The notes: a model not told the origin generated them from the letters alone. 64,000 nucleotides of DNA from Leptasterias polaris (GCA_037783415.1 JAZGTN010000162.1:1116001-1180000), one strand, 5' to 3'. Shown: positions 10,652 through 21,549, counted from the stretch's first letter. Numbers and translations: made by a program.

Positions 10652-10920
10652 AGTATGACCCGCATATTGTGTCAAACTGCCCGAAACTACATCAAACTGA
10701 CATAGAATCCGAGTCATCAAAACCCCATTTTAACCAGTTTACGAGTCATTGGCCCATAAATGGGCCAGGCTCCCTGCACTGTAAAACTCACGTAAGTCAG
10801 ATTTGATCCAGGGGCCTGACCCATTCCTAGGTCAGTGTGACCCAACATTTGTGTCAATGACCCAGAAATGGTCCAACTGACGAAGAATCCGACCTAAACT
10901 ACGGTTTTCATTTCCAGCTG
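10652..10920. repeat. right half of the GACCC-rich dispersed repeat
   Basis: The repeat interrupted at 6048 continues with TATGACCCGCATATTGTGTC, paralleled internally at about 10837 (GTGTGACCCAACATTTGTGT). CACTGTAAAACT near 10778 resembles the CACTCTAAAAACT end. 10921-11556 shows nothing else I recognise. Confidence 0.5.
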
Positions 10921-11556
10921 GGAATTGTATTTGAGATCTAAGCAGGATCGTCTTCTAAAAAGGGATGCATCACTACTTTTACGTTTTGATCTTCAGAACG
11001 CTAGACTCAATATCAAGGACATTAATTAACTCGTCTATAAATGTTGACCCCCGACTGTTTGATGTTCATCCATGCCGTCTGTGCCTGGGCACATGGTCAG
11101 GGTCATGCGTGAAGCAACGGCGGAGTTGATATCGCCACTGTATGTCTGGGATTGTGAGGGTTTTTGAGGGAAATAAAGTCACTGCTCTTAAAGAAATATT
11201 GGTCATGTTTCATGTGTCTAACAGCAGAATGGATGCTATTGTATACTCATCGAAAAAAGGGAACCAGACTATTTGCCCTTCCAGCCTCGGTTTGGGTACA
11301 TTGATTTGAATGAGACGAAGTTAAGATGGCCGTAACATAATAACAATCTATATATTTTAAAGCCTTTTTTCAACCCTCGGCTTTATAGGTTTCGGTTTTG
11401 GGTTCGGTTCCACTGAAGTTGAACCGCCATGCAAAATGCCACCACACTACTGCTCCGTATGATGAAGGAGCCCAATCCGGAGCCGGAACCCTAGCCTATA
11501 GCTTAAAAATGCCCTTAATATGCTGTGTCTAATGCAGGAACCAGACTTGCAGGTGG

Positions 11557-11760
11557 AAGTATAGACGTATTTTAATATCAAATAATAAACCACAAGGGAA
11601 ACTGACTGGGTAAATTTTAAATGATTTTGGGTTGAACAAAGAAAAATTTACTACAGAGGGATTTGAACCAACGACCTCCGGATTAACGTACCGACGCTCT
11701 ACCAACTGAGCTATCTAGCCCTATATTGGCGGTCTCCCTATTTTGTCAATATCTTTGCAC
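11557..11760 (-). mobile_element. tRNA-derived SINE, minus orientation
   Basis: On the minus strand the head GGGCTAGATAGCTCAGTTGG (11720-11700 region) carries a pol III A box. GGTTCAAATCCC (near 11655) is the B box. The body ends in a stretch reading, on the plus strand, ATATCAAATAATAAACCACA (near 11577). Partial copies are at 62480 and 62740. It lies in intron 1 of APN-D and forms a hairpin with the next entry. Confidence 0.7.
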
Positions 11761-11880
11761 CCCTGAAAAAAAGATATTGAAAAAGGGAGACCGCCAATCA
11801 GGGCTATAGATAGCTCAGCCGGCACGTTAATCCGGCCGGCGGTCGTTTGTTCAAATCCCGCTCTAATTTTTCTTTTTTCA
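11761..11880 (+). mobile_element. tRNA-derived SINE head, plus orientation, head-to-head with the previous copy
   Basis: GGGAGACCGCCAAT, GGGCTATAGATAGCTCAGCC and GTTCAAATCCCGCTC repeat the flank, A-box and B-box regions of the minus copy in inverted orientation. The two flanks (TTGGCGGTCTCCC at 11725 and GGGAGACCGCCAA at 11785) pair perfectly. Confidence 0.65.
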
Positions 11881-11887
11881 TACTCAC

Positions 11888-12000
11888 ATTTCACACTTTG
11901 GCAGCAATAATGCGCACAGGACTCCGACCAAAACAGCAGCCACAAGGAATGCTATGAATAGGATTATTGCGGAACGCTTCGTCACAAAGTACTTCGCCAT
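11888..12000 (-). CDS. APN-D exon 1: signal-anchor of a membrane aminopeptidase N
   Basis: The start codon is at 12000-11998, in the context CAACATGG. The exon encodes MAKYFVTKRSAIILFIAFL followed by VAAVLVGVLCALLLPKCE. This is a short basic cytoplasmic tail and one uninterrupted hydrophobic segment, the type II signal-anchor layout of APN ectoenzymes. The donor AAT/GTGAGT leaves two bases, which join the single base at the start of the exon at 5812, so the phases agree across a 6-kb intron. The exon is too short for most ORF searches. A possible acceptor TTTTTCTTTTAATCCAG about 30 bp upstream of the ATG suggests a separate 5' untranslated exon. Confidence 0.85.
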
Positions 12001-12236
12001 GTTGATTTGGAGTTACCAGTGCATCTGCTGGATTAAAAGAAAAACCTGTTTTCGATATATAATAATAATAATAATAATAATAAGAGCACTTATAATGCGC
12101 CGGTATCCATCACAAGTGATGCTCATGGTGCAAGGAAGGAAACACGTGAATCTAGTGAAAAGCGGCTGTGAAAAAGTGGGTTTTGAGAGCCTCTTTGAAC
12201 TTATGAATAGATGACATGTTACGGATATTAATTGTT

Positions 12237-12494
12237 TCAAAGTAGCGGACCAGCATGAGAAAACGCCCTATCTCCCCAAGAGTTGTGAGTTTGAGGAACA
12301 ACCAGTAACGAAGAAGTGAGTGATCTAAGACATCTTGAAGGATTGTAACGGGTAATTAATTGACAATACTGAGGAGCGGAACCATGTAAAGAATAAAAAA
12401 CAACCAAAAGTAATTTATATTCAATGCGATATTGAACAGGGAGCCAGTGAAGAGCATTCAAAACCGGAGTGATGTGGATTCTCCTGGGGGACAA
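12237..12494 (-). pseudogene. LINE ORF2 C-terminal fragment
   Basis: HITPVLNALHWLPVQYRIEY is the conserved post-RT block of L2/CR1 LINEs (I/TPVLxxLHWLPVxxRI). The 85-residue frame overlaps the upstream frame and is offset from it by a frame change near 12480. Confidence 0.8.
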
Positions 12495-13045
12495 AGTGAC
12501 CAGGCGAGCTGCAGTGTTTTGCAGTCGTTGCAGACGTGAGATTTGAGTCTGTTGTAGAAGACAGAAGAGCGAATTACAATAATCAAACCGAGATGAAATG
12601 AGAGCACGAACAATTTTTTCTGTGGATGAAGAGGTAAATATCTACGGATGAAGCCCAGATTTCTGAATTGATACCAAACTGATTTGCATATGTTAGAGAG
12701 CTGGTTGGACATGGACATAGCAGAGTCAAACGTAACACCTAGAATTTTACAGACTACAGAGGGCTTAATTTTACAATTTCCGATGGTGATATGAGAGACT
12801 TTGACCTCAATAGCCAGTTGAGCAGCTACAGAACCAAGTAATATCATTTCAGATTTGTCGTTGTTTAACTTGAGTGAATGGAAGCCCATCCATTGTATGA
12901 CATCATCTAAGCAAGATTCTAGTTTGTGGATGGCACTATATGCATTCTGTTGATTTGGGACAAAAGAAACATAGATTTGAACATCATCGGCATAGCAATG
13001 ATAATTAATTTGATGGTGATCAAAAACATCCCTCAGTTCACTCAA
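12458..13045 (-). pseudogene. LINE reverse transcriptase, palm and thumb
   Basis: The catalytic box YHCYADDVQIYVSF (YADD) and the downstream LKLNNDKSEMILLG block identify the palm and thumb of an L2-type reverse transcriptase. The QGS-LGP block expected just upstream is disrupted, lying in other frames between 13046 and 13127. Confidence 0.85.
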
Positions 13046-13127
13046 CTATATAGAAAATAGCATCGGTCCACCAACTGAGCCCTGTGGGACGCCACAGTTC
13101 AGGGAGACAGGATCAGATTGAGTCCCA

Positions 13128-13487
13128 TTAATATATAATTATGACTTGCTGGCGATCAGTCAGGTAGTATTTAAACCAATCTAGCACAGCATCTTGAAGA
13201 CCAAGGGATGCAAGAATATTCAAGAGTATGTCATGATGAACAGTGTCGAATGCAGATGAAAGGTCTAAAGAAACTAAAACAGTTATACGCCCAACGTCCA
13301 TCTCCATCAGAATGTCATTTGATAGGTTAACAAGTAATGTCTCGTCACTGTGGTGTGCACGATACGCAGACTGTCGACAATCAAGAAGATTATCGCGGAG
13401 GTAACCTGACAGTCTTGAGAAGACCACTCGTTCTAAGACCTTCGATATGTACGGTAGATTCGAGATGGGACGGTAGTTTCTAAGCAA
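13128..13487 (-). pseudogene. LINE reverse transcriptase, fingers
   Basis: NYRPISNLPYISKVLERVV and VLVSLDLSSAFDTVHHDILL are the N-terminal blocks of LINE reverse transcriptases; the second holds the first catalytic Asp. A frame change separates this 119-residue piece from the endonuclease frame, which overlaps it at 13480. Confidence 0.88.
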
Positions 13488-14898
13488 TTCTGGATTTAAA
13501 GAGGATTTCTTTTGTAGGATGAACGTGAGCTAACTTAAGAGCTGCAGGAACAACACCATTTTGCATACTCAAATTAACAATCTCCGCAACAATGGGGGCA
13601 AATGTATGAATGCAATCTTTCAACAACTTAGTGGGAATTGGGTCCAAGTCACATGATTTTGCAGGAGTGTTGCAAATGAGATACTCAATTTCCTCCGTAG
13701 AAGTAGGCTTAAATGCATCTAAAACTGTAATTGTTCTTAAAGGTCGTTGCGAGACGTCCAGAGAGAGGCTGGTGCGTATTGAGTCAATCTTGTTTATGAA
13801 GAACTGACCAAAGAGCTGTGCAAGAGATATACTACAACTGTGAGAAGGAAGTGGGGATGTTTGCTTGCGATTAAGAAGTTGATTGGCCACACGAAATAGA
13901 CGTTTTGTGTCATGTCCACAGTCATCAACAACTTCATTATAATAAGCACGTTTATACTTGCAGTTGAGGGAACTGACGTGTTGTTGCTTGCGGTAAAGGT
14001 CACGATCTGCCTCCAATCTAGAAGATCGCCACCTTTTTTCCAGTTGTCTACGTTTACGTTTCTCGACAGTAACCTTGGGGTTGTACCATGGGGCATGTAG
14101 GCGCAACCTTACGGGGCGAGATTTAGCAGGAGCATGGGCATCAAGTAAAGTTTTAACGGTGGAGTTATAGCGATGGATCACATTGATAAAACCACCAGAA
14201 CAGCTCGCTATAATATTACTCTGTTGTACATCCACAGCGAAGAAAACTCTATCAATGGCTTTGATATTTCTTAAGACTTTTGTTCTAGAGACAGAGCGTG
14301 GCTTTTCTAAGTGTAAATGGCCTACGATGGCAGAGTGGTCAGAAATACCAGGAACAACTTCAAGGTCAGAGAAGAAATTGATGTCGGCAATGCGTGTAAT
14401 GAAAACATCAAGGATGTGACCGCGATCATGGGTCGGCGACAAAATATTCTGTCTGAGCCCATAACCGACAAGTAAGTCATTGGAACGTTTGGTGTTAGGA
14501 GCAGAGACTTTATCAAAATGAATGTTGAGGTCACCTGTTATTACAAGTGGAATACGTTTCAGGGTTGATTCCTCGAGAAGAGGTGTAAACTCATCCACAA
14601 AGTTAGCGAAAGGATACTGGTACCCAGGGGGTCTGTAGACAACAATAAGGTCCATACTAATACCGTTTGAAGTTATGGTAGCAGACATTATTTCAAAAGA
14701 TTGATAATCAGGTGAAGATTTGACATTGACATTCAGCTCATCACGAAATAAAAGGCCGACTCCACCTCCTCGTCTACCAGCTCTGGGCTGGTGTTTTAAT
14801 ATGTAGCCAGTGGGGGTCAGATCAGCAATTACTGCGTCATCCAGTGGGGTCAGCCATGTCTCACAAATGCCCATTATATCAAATCCATTGTCATCCAT
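13480..14898 (-). CDS. LINE apurinic-type endonuclease and linker, open frame
   Basis: This 472-residue frame encodes an APE-like endonuclease: CETWLTPLDD near the N-terminus, GGVGLLFRDEL, LIVVYRPPGYQ, LVITGDLNIHFD and GISDHSAIVGHL in order. The last two contain the catalytic Asp-Asn and Asp-His pairs. A basic linker and the first reverse transcriptase block (SCDLDPIPTKLLKD) follow. The Met is internal to a longer ORF2: family members start further upstream, where DDNGFDIMGICETWL would be preceded by more sequence. Confidence 0.88.
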   Translation of the reverse strand: MDDNGFDIMGICETWLTPLDDAVIADLTPTGYILKHQPRAGRRGGGVGLLFRDELNVNVKSSPDYQSFEIMSATITSNGISMDLIVVYRPPGYQYPFANFVDEFTPLLEESTLKRIPLVITGDLNIHFDKVSAPNTKRSNDLLVGYGLRQNILSPTHDRGHILDVFITRIADINFFSDLEVVPGISDHSAIVGHLHLEKPRSVSRTKVLRNIKAIDRVFFAVDVQQSNIIASCSGGFINVIHRYNSTVKTLLDAHAPAKSRPVRLRLHAPWYNPKVTVEKRKRRQLEKRWRSSRLEADRDLYRKQQHVSSLNCKYKRAYYNEVVDDCGHDTKRLFRVANQLLNRKQTSPLPSHSCSISLAQLFGQFFINKIDSIRTSLSLDVSQRPLRTITVLDAFKPTSTEEIEYLICNTPAKSCDLDPIPTKLLKDCIHTFAPIVAEIVNLSMQNGVVPAALKLAHVHPTKEILFKSRIA

Positions 14899-15076
14899 TG
14901 TCCTGAAATTCAGTCGATTTGTTTCGGAGTGAACGTGCGTTTATCATACAGAGCAATAATTGGTTGTTGCTCAGTTTTGGCATAGAATAAATACTGGTTT
15001 GATGGCAAAGATTCTTTGTCAAAGCAATTTCCTCCTGTTTTCTAGGGGATCATCGCCCGCGATGTGTCTTTCTCTT

Positions 15077-15464
15077 CTAGGCAATACCAAGAGATAACAT
15101 TTTCTCCCATACATCCTTCTCCAGTCTGTGAGATCGTGTATGGAAATTAGAGGGATTTAGGCTATGGAGAAAGCAAATGCGTCCCCCATAAGTTACATTT
15201 CCATTCAGTTTCATTGAGGTGTTTCCTGGACTGTCAGGAGCATGAGAGGCAGGACCAGGGTTTGGACAAATATCTCCCGATCTTAAAAATAAAAAGGTCA
15301 AAGGTCGCAGTTGAGTTGGCGTAATAACACACAGGGTTGCCATAATGATACTTCACTTTGGCTAGTGTAAACTTATTCCGTGCAAGAGGGGTGGAACACC
15401 GGAGACACGCTCCACTGTACAGAAGGACAAAGAAGACAATGGTTGTGAAGTGAACTTGCTCCAA
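15077..15464 (-). pseudogene. LINE N-terminal leader with 2A-like motif
   Basis: Two overlapping frames (15464-15234 and 15343-15077) cover the leader. The second contains LTFLFLRSGDICPNPGP. This resembles the ribosome-skipping 2A motif (consensus D-V/I-E-x-N-P-G-P) found near the N-terminus of some APE-type LINEs, but the Glu is replaced by Cys. The first frame begins with a hydrophobic stretch (TIVFFVLLYSG). Function is unproven. Confidence 0.55.
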
Positions 15465-15599
15465 GTTGTAAAGTATAGTTGTAAATTAGTTGTATGTCAA
15501 TTCAACAGTAGCTTCAGAGTTGAGTTCGGAGTTGAGTAAGCAAGCTGTAATGGTGCAGGAACGTGGCTGAGATGGCGTTTATACTATAGAGTTCCATCA

Positions 15600-18189
15600 G
15601 TAAAAGTAAAAGAGTTACCTCCTCTACAGATCAGTCAAAATCCACTCAAGTGCCTTTAAACTTGTCGTACTGGTTCCTCAGGAGTTACGATATCAGATGA
15701 TTAAACTCATATGCTTATAAATTATGAATGCAGTACCAATGGCACAATATAAACAAGAGCAGTGTGAGAGGGCAACACGGTGGCGCACACTCTCTATGTT
15801 AACAAATCAAATAGGCCTAAGTAAATTTCAATTTTTCCAAGTTATAACTTGTGCCCCCAAAAATAAGGGGAACATTGAATTGCACCACGATGTTCCCATG
15901 GCAAATTTATATTACAATAGTCATCAGTCTACGACCAGCAAGGAATTCACCTCCACAATGGTCCTTATACAAATGACGTTGTTTGAGTAGGGCGCCCTCG
16001 GTTGCAGGTCGAAAGAAGCTTGCGCATTGGTCCACTCTGCGCGCTGTGCGTACACAGATGCGCGTTTTTCATTGTTGCATAATCGTTCTACGTCCAAGAT
16101 GGCGGCGTGATAACGTCAATGCATAAAGGTAAGAAGGATTACAGGGCACACCGGACTACTCATTACACACTGAATGAACAAACAAGCAGAGAGGGGCGTG
16201 GTTTCCAATATTTTAAATGCTTTTTTAGTGAGTGCACCCAGACCCACATGAAATTTTGTACAGTTCCTAAAAAGTCACGTTTAATAGCCCTGAACAGTCA
16301 CAGAATGCTGAATCTCACGGTCATTGATAAATCTTACGGTGGTTTCAAAAACCTGTAAGGAGCAGGAATGAATCCCAACAAACATTCCCCAACACGCACA
16401 AACCCTTAACGCTTATCTTGTAAGGGTCGTCGTGCATTTTGCTCGATCCCCGAATAACACTATAGAATTATCAATTACTTTGTAGGTTCTGTTCCGTTCG
16501 TTAACTCTGTCTGCTCGACACGTCATCTCATTGAGTAATCTTCTGGTCGAGCATGCGCTGAAAACGCAGTGTCTACACTATAAGTTAACAATTTCCAGGT
16601 CAGAATTGACCCGGATAGCGGTACCCGACGAATTTCTTGGTCAAACTAACTGATTAAAAATTGAATTTTAAATTGGATTCTTGGTGATTCCTAAACAAAT
16701 CAAGGGCCTAACATTTCTGCCACATGAAAACTGCTTTTTTGAATTTTTACACACGGGTAAAAAACGGACATTACAGGTCAATGGAATGATGGGTCGATGA
16801 ACCATCTGAAACACCCGTCGTTATGCCTGGCCAGTTTAACAAATGAATACAGACAGACAAATCAAATCAACCGATATATACTCACCTGAGAATCTTTGGG
16901 TGGGAATTGTCGCTCAAATTCTGTTTTTTCCACAATGCCTTTGGAGTTACGATAATTGTGGCGTATCTTTCAACCCAGTCTAGTATCTAATATGGGTTAA
17001 ATACACCAACGCATTGTTGTCTTAGTCCCCTTACATCAATCATGTCTGGTTACGGACTCCTAAAGGGGTCACGGTGGTGTTTGGTAAGGTTAATCAATGG
17101 TACGACACCTGTCAACACATCACCTGGTTCACGCATCTCTCATCAACAACCCATACGAAAGTACAACATGGAACTAACTAATACGGGTCTTCTTGTTGTA
17201 TGATACATAAAGCAGTCGCCTTGCGCAATAGGGTCATAGATCCCTCACATTAAAAAAACCACATTAGACATGAATGTGTTATACATGATTAGTAAGAATG
17301 AAAACATTGCTGAATTTGAGTCTGAAAGCTTACTGTTATAAAGTTCATACTAAAACCATTTTCACCCTTTGTGAAAAGCTTCCCTTTGACAAGAATGAAA
17401 TATTTTATTCGTGAAAACTGTTTCTGAGTCACATCTCTCCCAACACAACAACCCCGCCCCCCCAAAAAAAATATTAAATAAACACACACACAAAAACAAC
17501 ATTTCAAGAACAACAGCAACAAACAAACCCGCAGCTTAGCTGATTTTGGTCATAACAACCCAAATAAAAAACACTGTGTTTACATGCTAAATATTGTGCC
17601 TGTTTTTTCGCTATTTTCTCATGACCACCTTTTACACAACGGATAAGCCCAAATTTTCACATGTTTGTTCATGTATATGGTAGATCACACAAAACAGTAA
17701 TACTGTCCGAGACTATTTTGTTCGCTTCACCATTCCTGCATAACACCTTAAGAACACCATCATAAAAAACAGCCAACTTTAATTTACTTCACGTGTTGCA
17801 TATTCACACACTCCTGCTTTAAAATACATTTCGATTCTTTGGTGCACAATGACACGTGTAATGGATTTTTGTTTTACGATTCAACTTGGTTATGTTAGCG
17901 AATTGGTATACCCGGGACGGTCAGCACGGTCATGCTCTCGGGAAAATTATTAGCAAACATTGTATAATATGCAATCCACATAAAATTGCCCTTTAACAAA
18001 AGTTCACTAGTGCCAAGAACGAAGAACCATTGATACAAATATCATGTCAGTTGACATTCCCCACTAAGTCAGACTAAACTCATCACAGCGTGAAGTGATT
18101 CCAGATTAGGGAAAACCGGGTAGAAAATTAACAAAGTTACAGACTTTTAAAAATAGAAGATTTCAGACTGTTGCCTTGGGACTTACAAA
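15600..18189. other. no gene recognised
   Basis: I see no supported gene here. Around 16030-16130 there is a GC-rich patch with AAGATGGCGGCG and a GTAAGAA donor-like site, which could be a first exon or promoter; the 83-residue frame at 16107-16358 is not recognisable. A GACCC-family repeat fragment (GGTCAGAATTGACCCGGAT) lies near 16600. Confidence 0.4.
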
Positions 18190-18560
18190 TGCTTGACTGC
18201 AAAAAAGAAAACCAATTATATAATATATGACAACAGATGGACACATTGTATAACAGAATGGACCCCAAGAACACAAACGAGACGAAGAGGCAGACCAAGT
18301 AGGCGTTGGATGGACGACATCAGAGAGTTTGGAAGCGTTACATGGATGCGACAAGCACAAGAAAGATCAAGGTGGAACGGTGAAAAAGAGGCCTTCCTTC
18401 TGCAGTGGAGTGACATAGGCTAGATAGATGTATATTGTCTGTACTTTATAGTCACGTGCTCTGGGCTGAGTATAGGGCAGCTAATACCAACGATAACATT
18501 GTTATTAATAGATTTTAGTTTTGCATCGTGGATAAAGAATAATATTATTATTATTATTTG
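18190..18560 (+). mobile_element. 3' end of a LINE with ATT tail
   Basis: RWTHCITEWTPRTQTRRRGR and PSRRWMDDIREF, then TWMRQAQERSRW and LLQWSD, are the conserved C-terminal block of a LINE endonuclease/reverse transcriptase ORF (RGRPxxRWxDDI...AQxRxxW). The frame stops at 18421-18423 and about 115 bp later an ATT-repeat tail ends the copy. It is strongly 5'-truncated. Confidence 0.75.
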
Positions 18561-18562
18561 CC

Positions 18563-18723
18563 ATTACACCGATGTGCAGCATACTCAGTACTTCCCAGAG
18601 TCCGGAGAAAAACAGATTCCACATTCCCACCCAAGTAATAATATGTGCCTGTAGATTATTATTTTTTTGTACAGAACTAGGAAAAGTAGCGAGTACAGTG
18701 CTTAATACACATCGGTGTAAGGC
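18563..18723. repeat. short foldback: imperfect inverted repeat
   Basis: TTACACCGATGTG near 18565 pairs with CACATCGGTGTAA near 18708, and the bases inside remain partly complementary. It could be a MITE or the stem of a SINE-like unit. No target duplication is clear. Confidence 0.45.
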
Positions 18724-19564
18724 CTTGTTGGGCTTTTCCTGGCTACAAAATGCACCTAAACAAGGTCTTCCAGGAGTAGAGTAGGACGGTCCGTAGATGA
18801 AACCATCAAATTTTGCCTTTTTGAACACAGTCCAAGGTCACGTAATTTAACCGGTATTTTGAATGGGATAAAATCACCAGATCTTTTGAGTTAGTTTTAT
18901 TACCAGTAAAAGTGAACTACTGCACCTTCATTTGTTTGTTTGTCTGTTTGTTCGTAGCTATGGTTTTCCCCCAATTAACGAGTATTTGTCAAAAGAAGTT
19001 AAATGTTCAGATTATGGATAATGTTATAATTAATTATGAAAAATCGACAATAAGATTTCAACTCAGTTTGTGAGCCGCTTTGTATTTGTTTGTGACATGA
19101 TTCTGTTTAATTGTCTCTTAGGCTGTTTTCTCTGGCTGCAGCTAGTCAAAACAGGCCATTAAGTTTATCTTGCTTGTTGTTATTGAATTATTGTCTTCTT
19201 TACTCCTTGCATGTAATTGCTGTTATTTATCACAGAAGTATGAAACTGAATTGAACTTGAGTTGAACTGAATTGAATTGAATTGAATTGCTCTTTAACCA
19301 CCATGCAGTGTACATGTATCCCACCAGTGTAAATACTTCACGCTGTGTTCATATTGTGACCCGAAATATCTGAAAGGAAAGAATCATTTTATTGCCAAAA
19401 GGGTAGAAGGTTAACGAATACAAGGAACATGAAACCCTGAATACACATCGACTTAACGGGAGCCTGGGTGACATTCTGCACTGAGCTATTGTGATGTTCC
19501 TGTCGGTTGCAACTTGCATGCATTATTATACTTTGGCATTTCTTTTCAAATCGGGGGAAACCTA

Positions 19565-20980
19565 TAGTCTAGCGGATAGGTGGAAATATTGTGCACTTTG
19601 TGGTAAAAGCATGAAACTTGGCACACATGTACTGTATACCAAAACATGAAATTGTAGATATAGTGCCATCTCTGATTTGGCCTGTGGTGGCCTTGGCGGC
19701 CATTTTTCAAAATGGCCGCCAAATTCTGATATAAAACTACATCACTCGAAAAGGCATAGAATCTTCATTCCGGTGGCTATGTGTAGGTTTGTAGTGGCCA
19801 ACAGCTAAAACAAAAAATCATTGAGCTTGTCAGACTATTAGGTCCACCATATTCAAAATGGCGCCTATTTTTCAAAATGGCATTCTTTCAGCCAAAAAAC
19901 CCATACCTATATTAAGACTTCAACGGCATTCGTTCTGTTGGTGACAAAATTATAGGTTATAAGGGTCAGTCACTTTCATATGGGCGTGTCGTGGCCGAGC
20001 GGATAAGAGCACCGGACTCAAGCTCTGGTGTTTCTGTTCAGCAGAGTGTGGGTTCGAGTCCCGGTCGTGACACTTGTGTCCTTATTAAGCAAGACACTTA
20101 ACCATTATTGCTTCGTCCTTCGGATGGGACGTAAAGCCGTTGGTCCCGTGTGTTGTGTAATGCACGTAAAAGAACCCAGTGCACTTATCGAAAAGAGAAG
20201 GGGTTTGCCCCGGTGTTCCTGGTTTGATTGGCTGCATATTGCGCCACAGCACCTTGTAAACCATTACATGGTGCTATGTAAAGAAATAGGTCTCAAAATT
20301 CAAAAAGTAGCTCCACATATATACCTTGCAGGAAAATACTGACTGTTGAAGCGCCTTGAGCGTCACTGAGTGACGGATATGAGCGCTATATAAGAAGCCA
20401 CTATTATTATTATTATTATCATATTATTAATAACACTGGAGCACAGCATCTGCAATTTTTTAAGATGGCGTTCTATCTCAATGGTGGCCATATCGTGGCC
20501 CTTCAAAAGTGTTGAAAATACATAGCTATAGGCCTACGCATTTGTAAGTTTCTGTTAAAGTGAATATAATGAATAGGTTATATCTAACATAAATGTCAGT
20601 AGGCCTATCTCGAATTCCAATAACATAATTTTGTTTATGTAACCTTTCGGCCTGTGGTTGCCTCGGTGGCCTTTTTCAGAAATGATCACCATTTCTGACA
20701 TTAAACTGCTTAACTTGTAACATAAGAGGCCTAGAATCTGTATTCAAGTCTTCGCTTTGTATATGTTTGCCGAGTCCAACAGTTAACAAAACATTATTGA
20801 GTATGCCAGACTATGATAGGTCTGTCATTTTCAAAATGGCGTCCTTATTATTTAAAATCGTGGTCCTCAATGGCCAAATATTCCGTATCTAAATACCTCA
20901 ATGGCATGAAGCTTTCATTCTGGTGACAAATTATAGGTTTTTATGTTGAAAGTTGTGAGAAAAGCAGAAATTCAAATTTG
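19565..20980 (+). repeat. left arm of a long inverted repeat, built of ATGGCGCC-type modules
   Basis: From CTAGCGGATAGG the sequence matches, in reverse complement, the stretch ending at about 24900. Shared phrases include CACTTTGTGGTAAAAGC, GGCGGCCATTTTTCAAAATG, and CCGGTGGCTATGTGTAGG. The arm contains repeated modules with ATTCAAAATGGCG-like boxes (near 19853, 20832) and TTCTGGTGACAAATTATAGG (near 20918). A tRNA-Leu SINE interrupts it. Confidence 0.6.
19983..20425 (+). mobile_element. tRNA-Leu(CAA)-derived SINE, full length
   Basis: The head (19988-20073) reads as a tRNA-Leu with CAA anticodon: GTGGCCGAGCGG A box, GACTCAAG anticodon loop, a variable arm and GGTTCGAGTCC B box, with a pairable acceptor stem. 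The body includes CAAGACACTTAACCATTATT and GATGGGACGTAAAGCC. The tail reads GCGCCTTGAGCGTCACTGAG and ends in ATT repeats. Related copies are at 43258, 53050 and 58444. It is a SINE rather than a tRNA gene because the body and tail recur. Confidence 0.85.
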
Positions 20981-21299
20981 CTACTCTGCAAATAGTGGAT
21001 ACCACAATTTCGCTCACCTGTTTTAACTTAAAAGCAAAAATAATTAATAGTAATATTAACTTTTGAATTCCCCCACACTGGCAAGAGCTTCCACATTAGC
21101 ACAGGGATGCAACCACAGCGCAAAAGTTCTATGTACACAATGCTTACCTCAGGACGGTTGCTCCAAAAAAGCGTGCTTCCTACTTTCATTCCGTGATACT
21201 TGTCCAGCCCCACCCTTAGAGTGAAGGAAGCACCCTTATGTGGCTCAAGGGCCTAGCTGGCTCCAACAATGTCTAGCTTGATATGCAGCTCTCCTCAGA

Positions 21300-21425
21300 T
21301 AGATAGTTTGATGATGGTCGGTTTGTCCTGGTGTCCTAGTCTGCCGTGTGCTTGATGTTCATTGATTCTTGTAGGTATGTTGCGGCCGGTCTCCCCGATG
21401 TATACTTTACCACATTCTCAGGAAA
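21300..21425 (-). pseudogene. Penelope-like GIY-YIG endonuclease fragment
   Basis: On the minus strand CGKVYIGETGRNIPTRINEH is the GIY-YIG endonuclease core found at the C-terminus of Penelope-like elements. A His-rich continuation ends at a stop near 21300. It is on the opposite strand to the nearby Penelope-like reverse transcriptase, so it represents a separate or inverted fragment. Confidence 0.7.
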
Positions 21426-21549
21426 TGTGGTAGACTGTGGCCTTGGCTTGAGTGTCTTAATTACTTATCCTTGTGTGTATGGAGCGATGCTTGCACTTTG
21501 TTCGGTGCTGTGTGGAAGGTCTTGACACGAGCTTAGCCTTCACACAGTA

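Larger units (their letters stand above)
12057..15464 (-). mobile_element. L2/CR1-like LINE with endonuclease and reverse transcriptase
   Basis: A non-LTR retrotransposon runs on the minus strand from about 15464 (N-terminal leader) to a 3' tail of ATT repeats at 12057-12083. The order is a leader with a GDICPNPGP motif, an APE-type endonuclease, a reverse transcriptase and a C-terminal domain. Frames break between pieces, so the copy is probably inactive. The 5' limit is uncertain. The 3' tail ends only 57 bp upstream of the APN-D start codon. Confidence 0.88.

Noticed and set aside
16107..16358. 83-residue plus frame after AAGATGGCGGCG
   Set aside because: No known domain. The GATGGCGG context could be a promoter or first exon, but the frame itself has no support.
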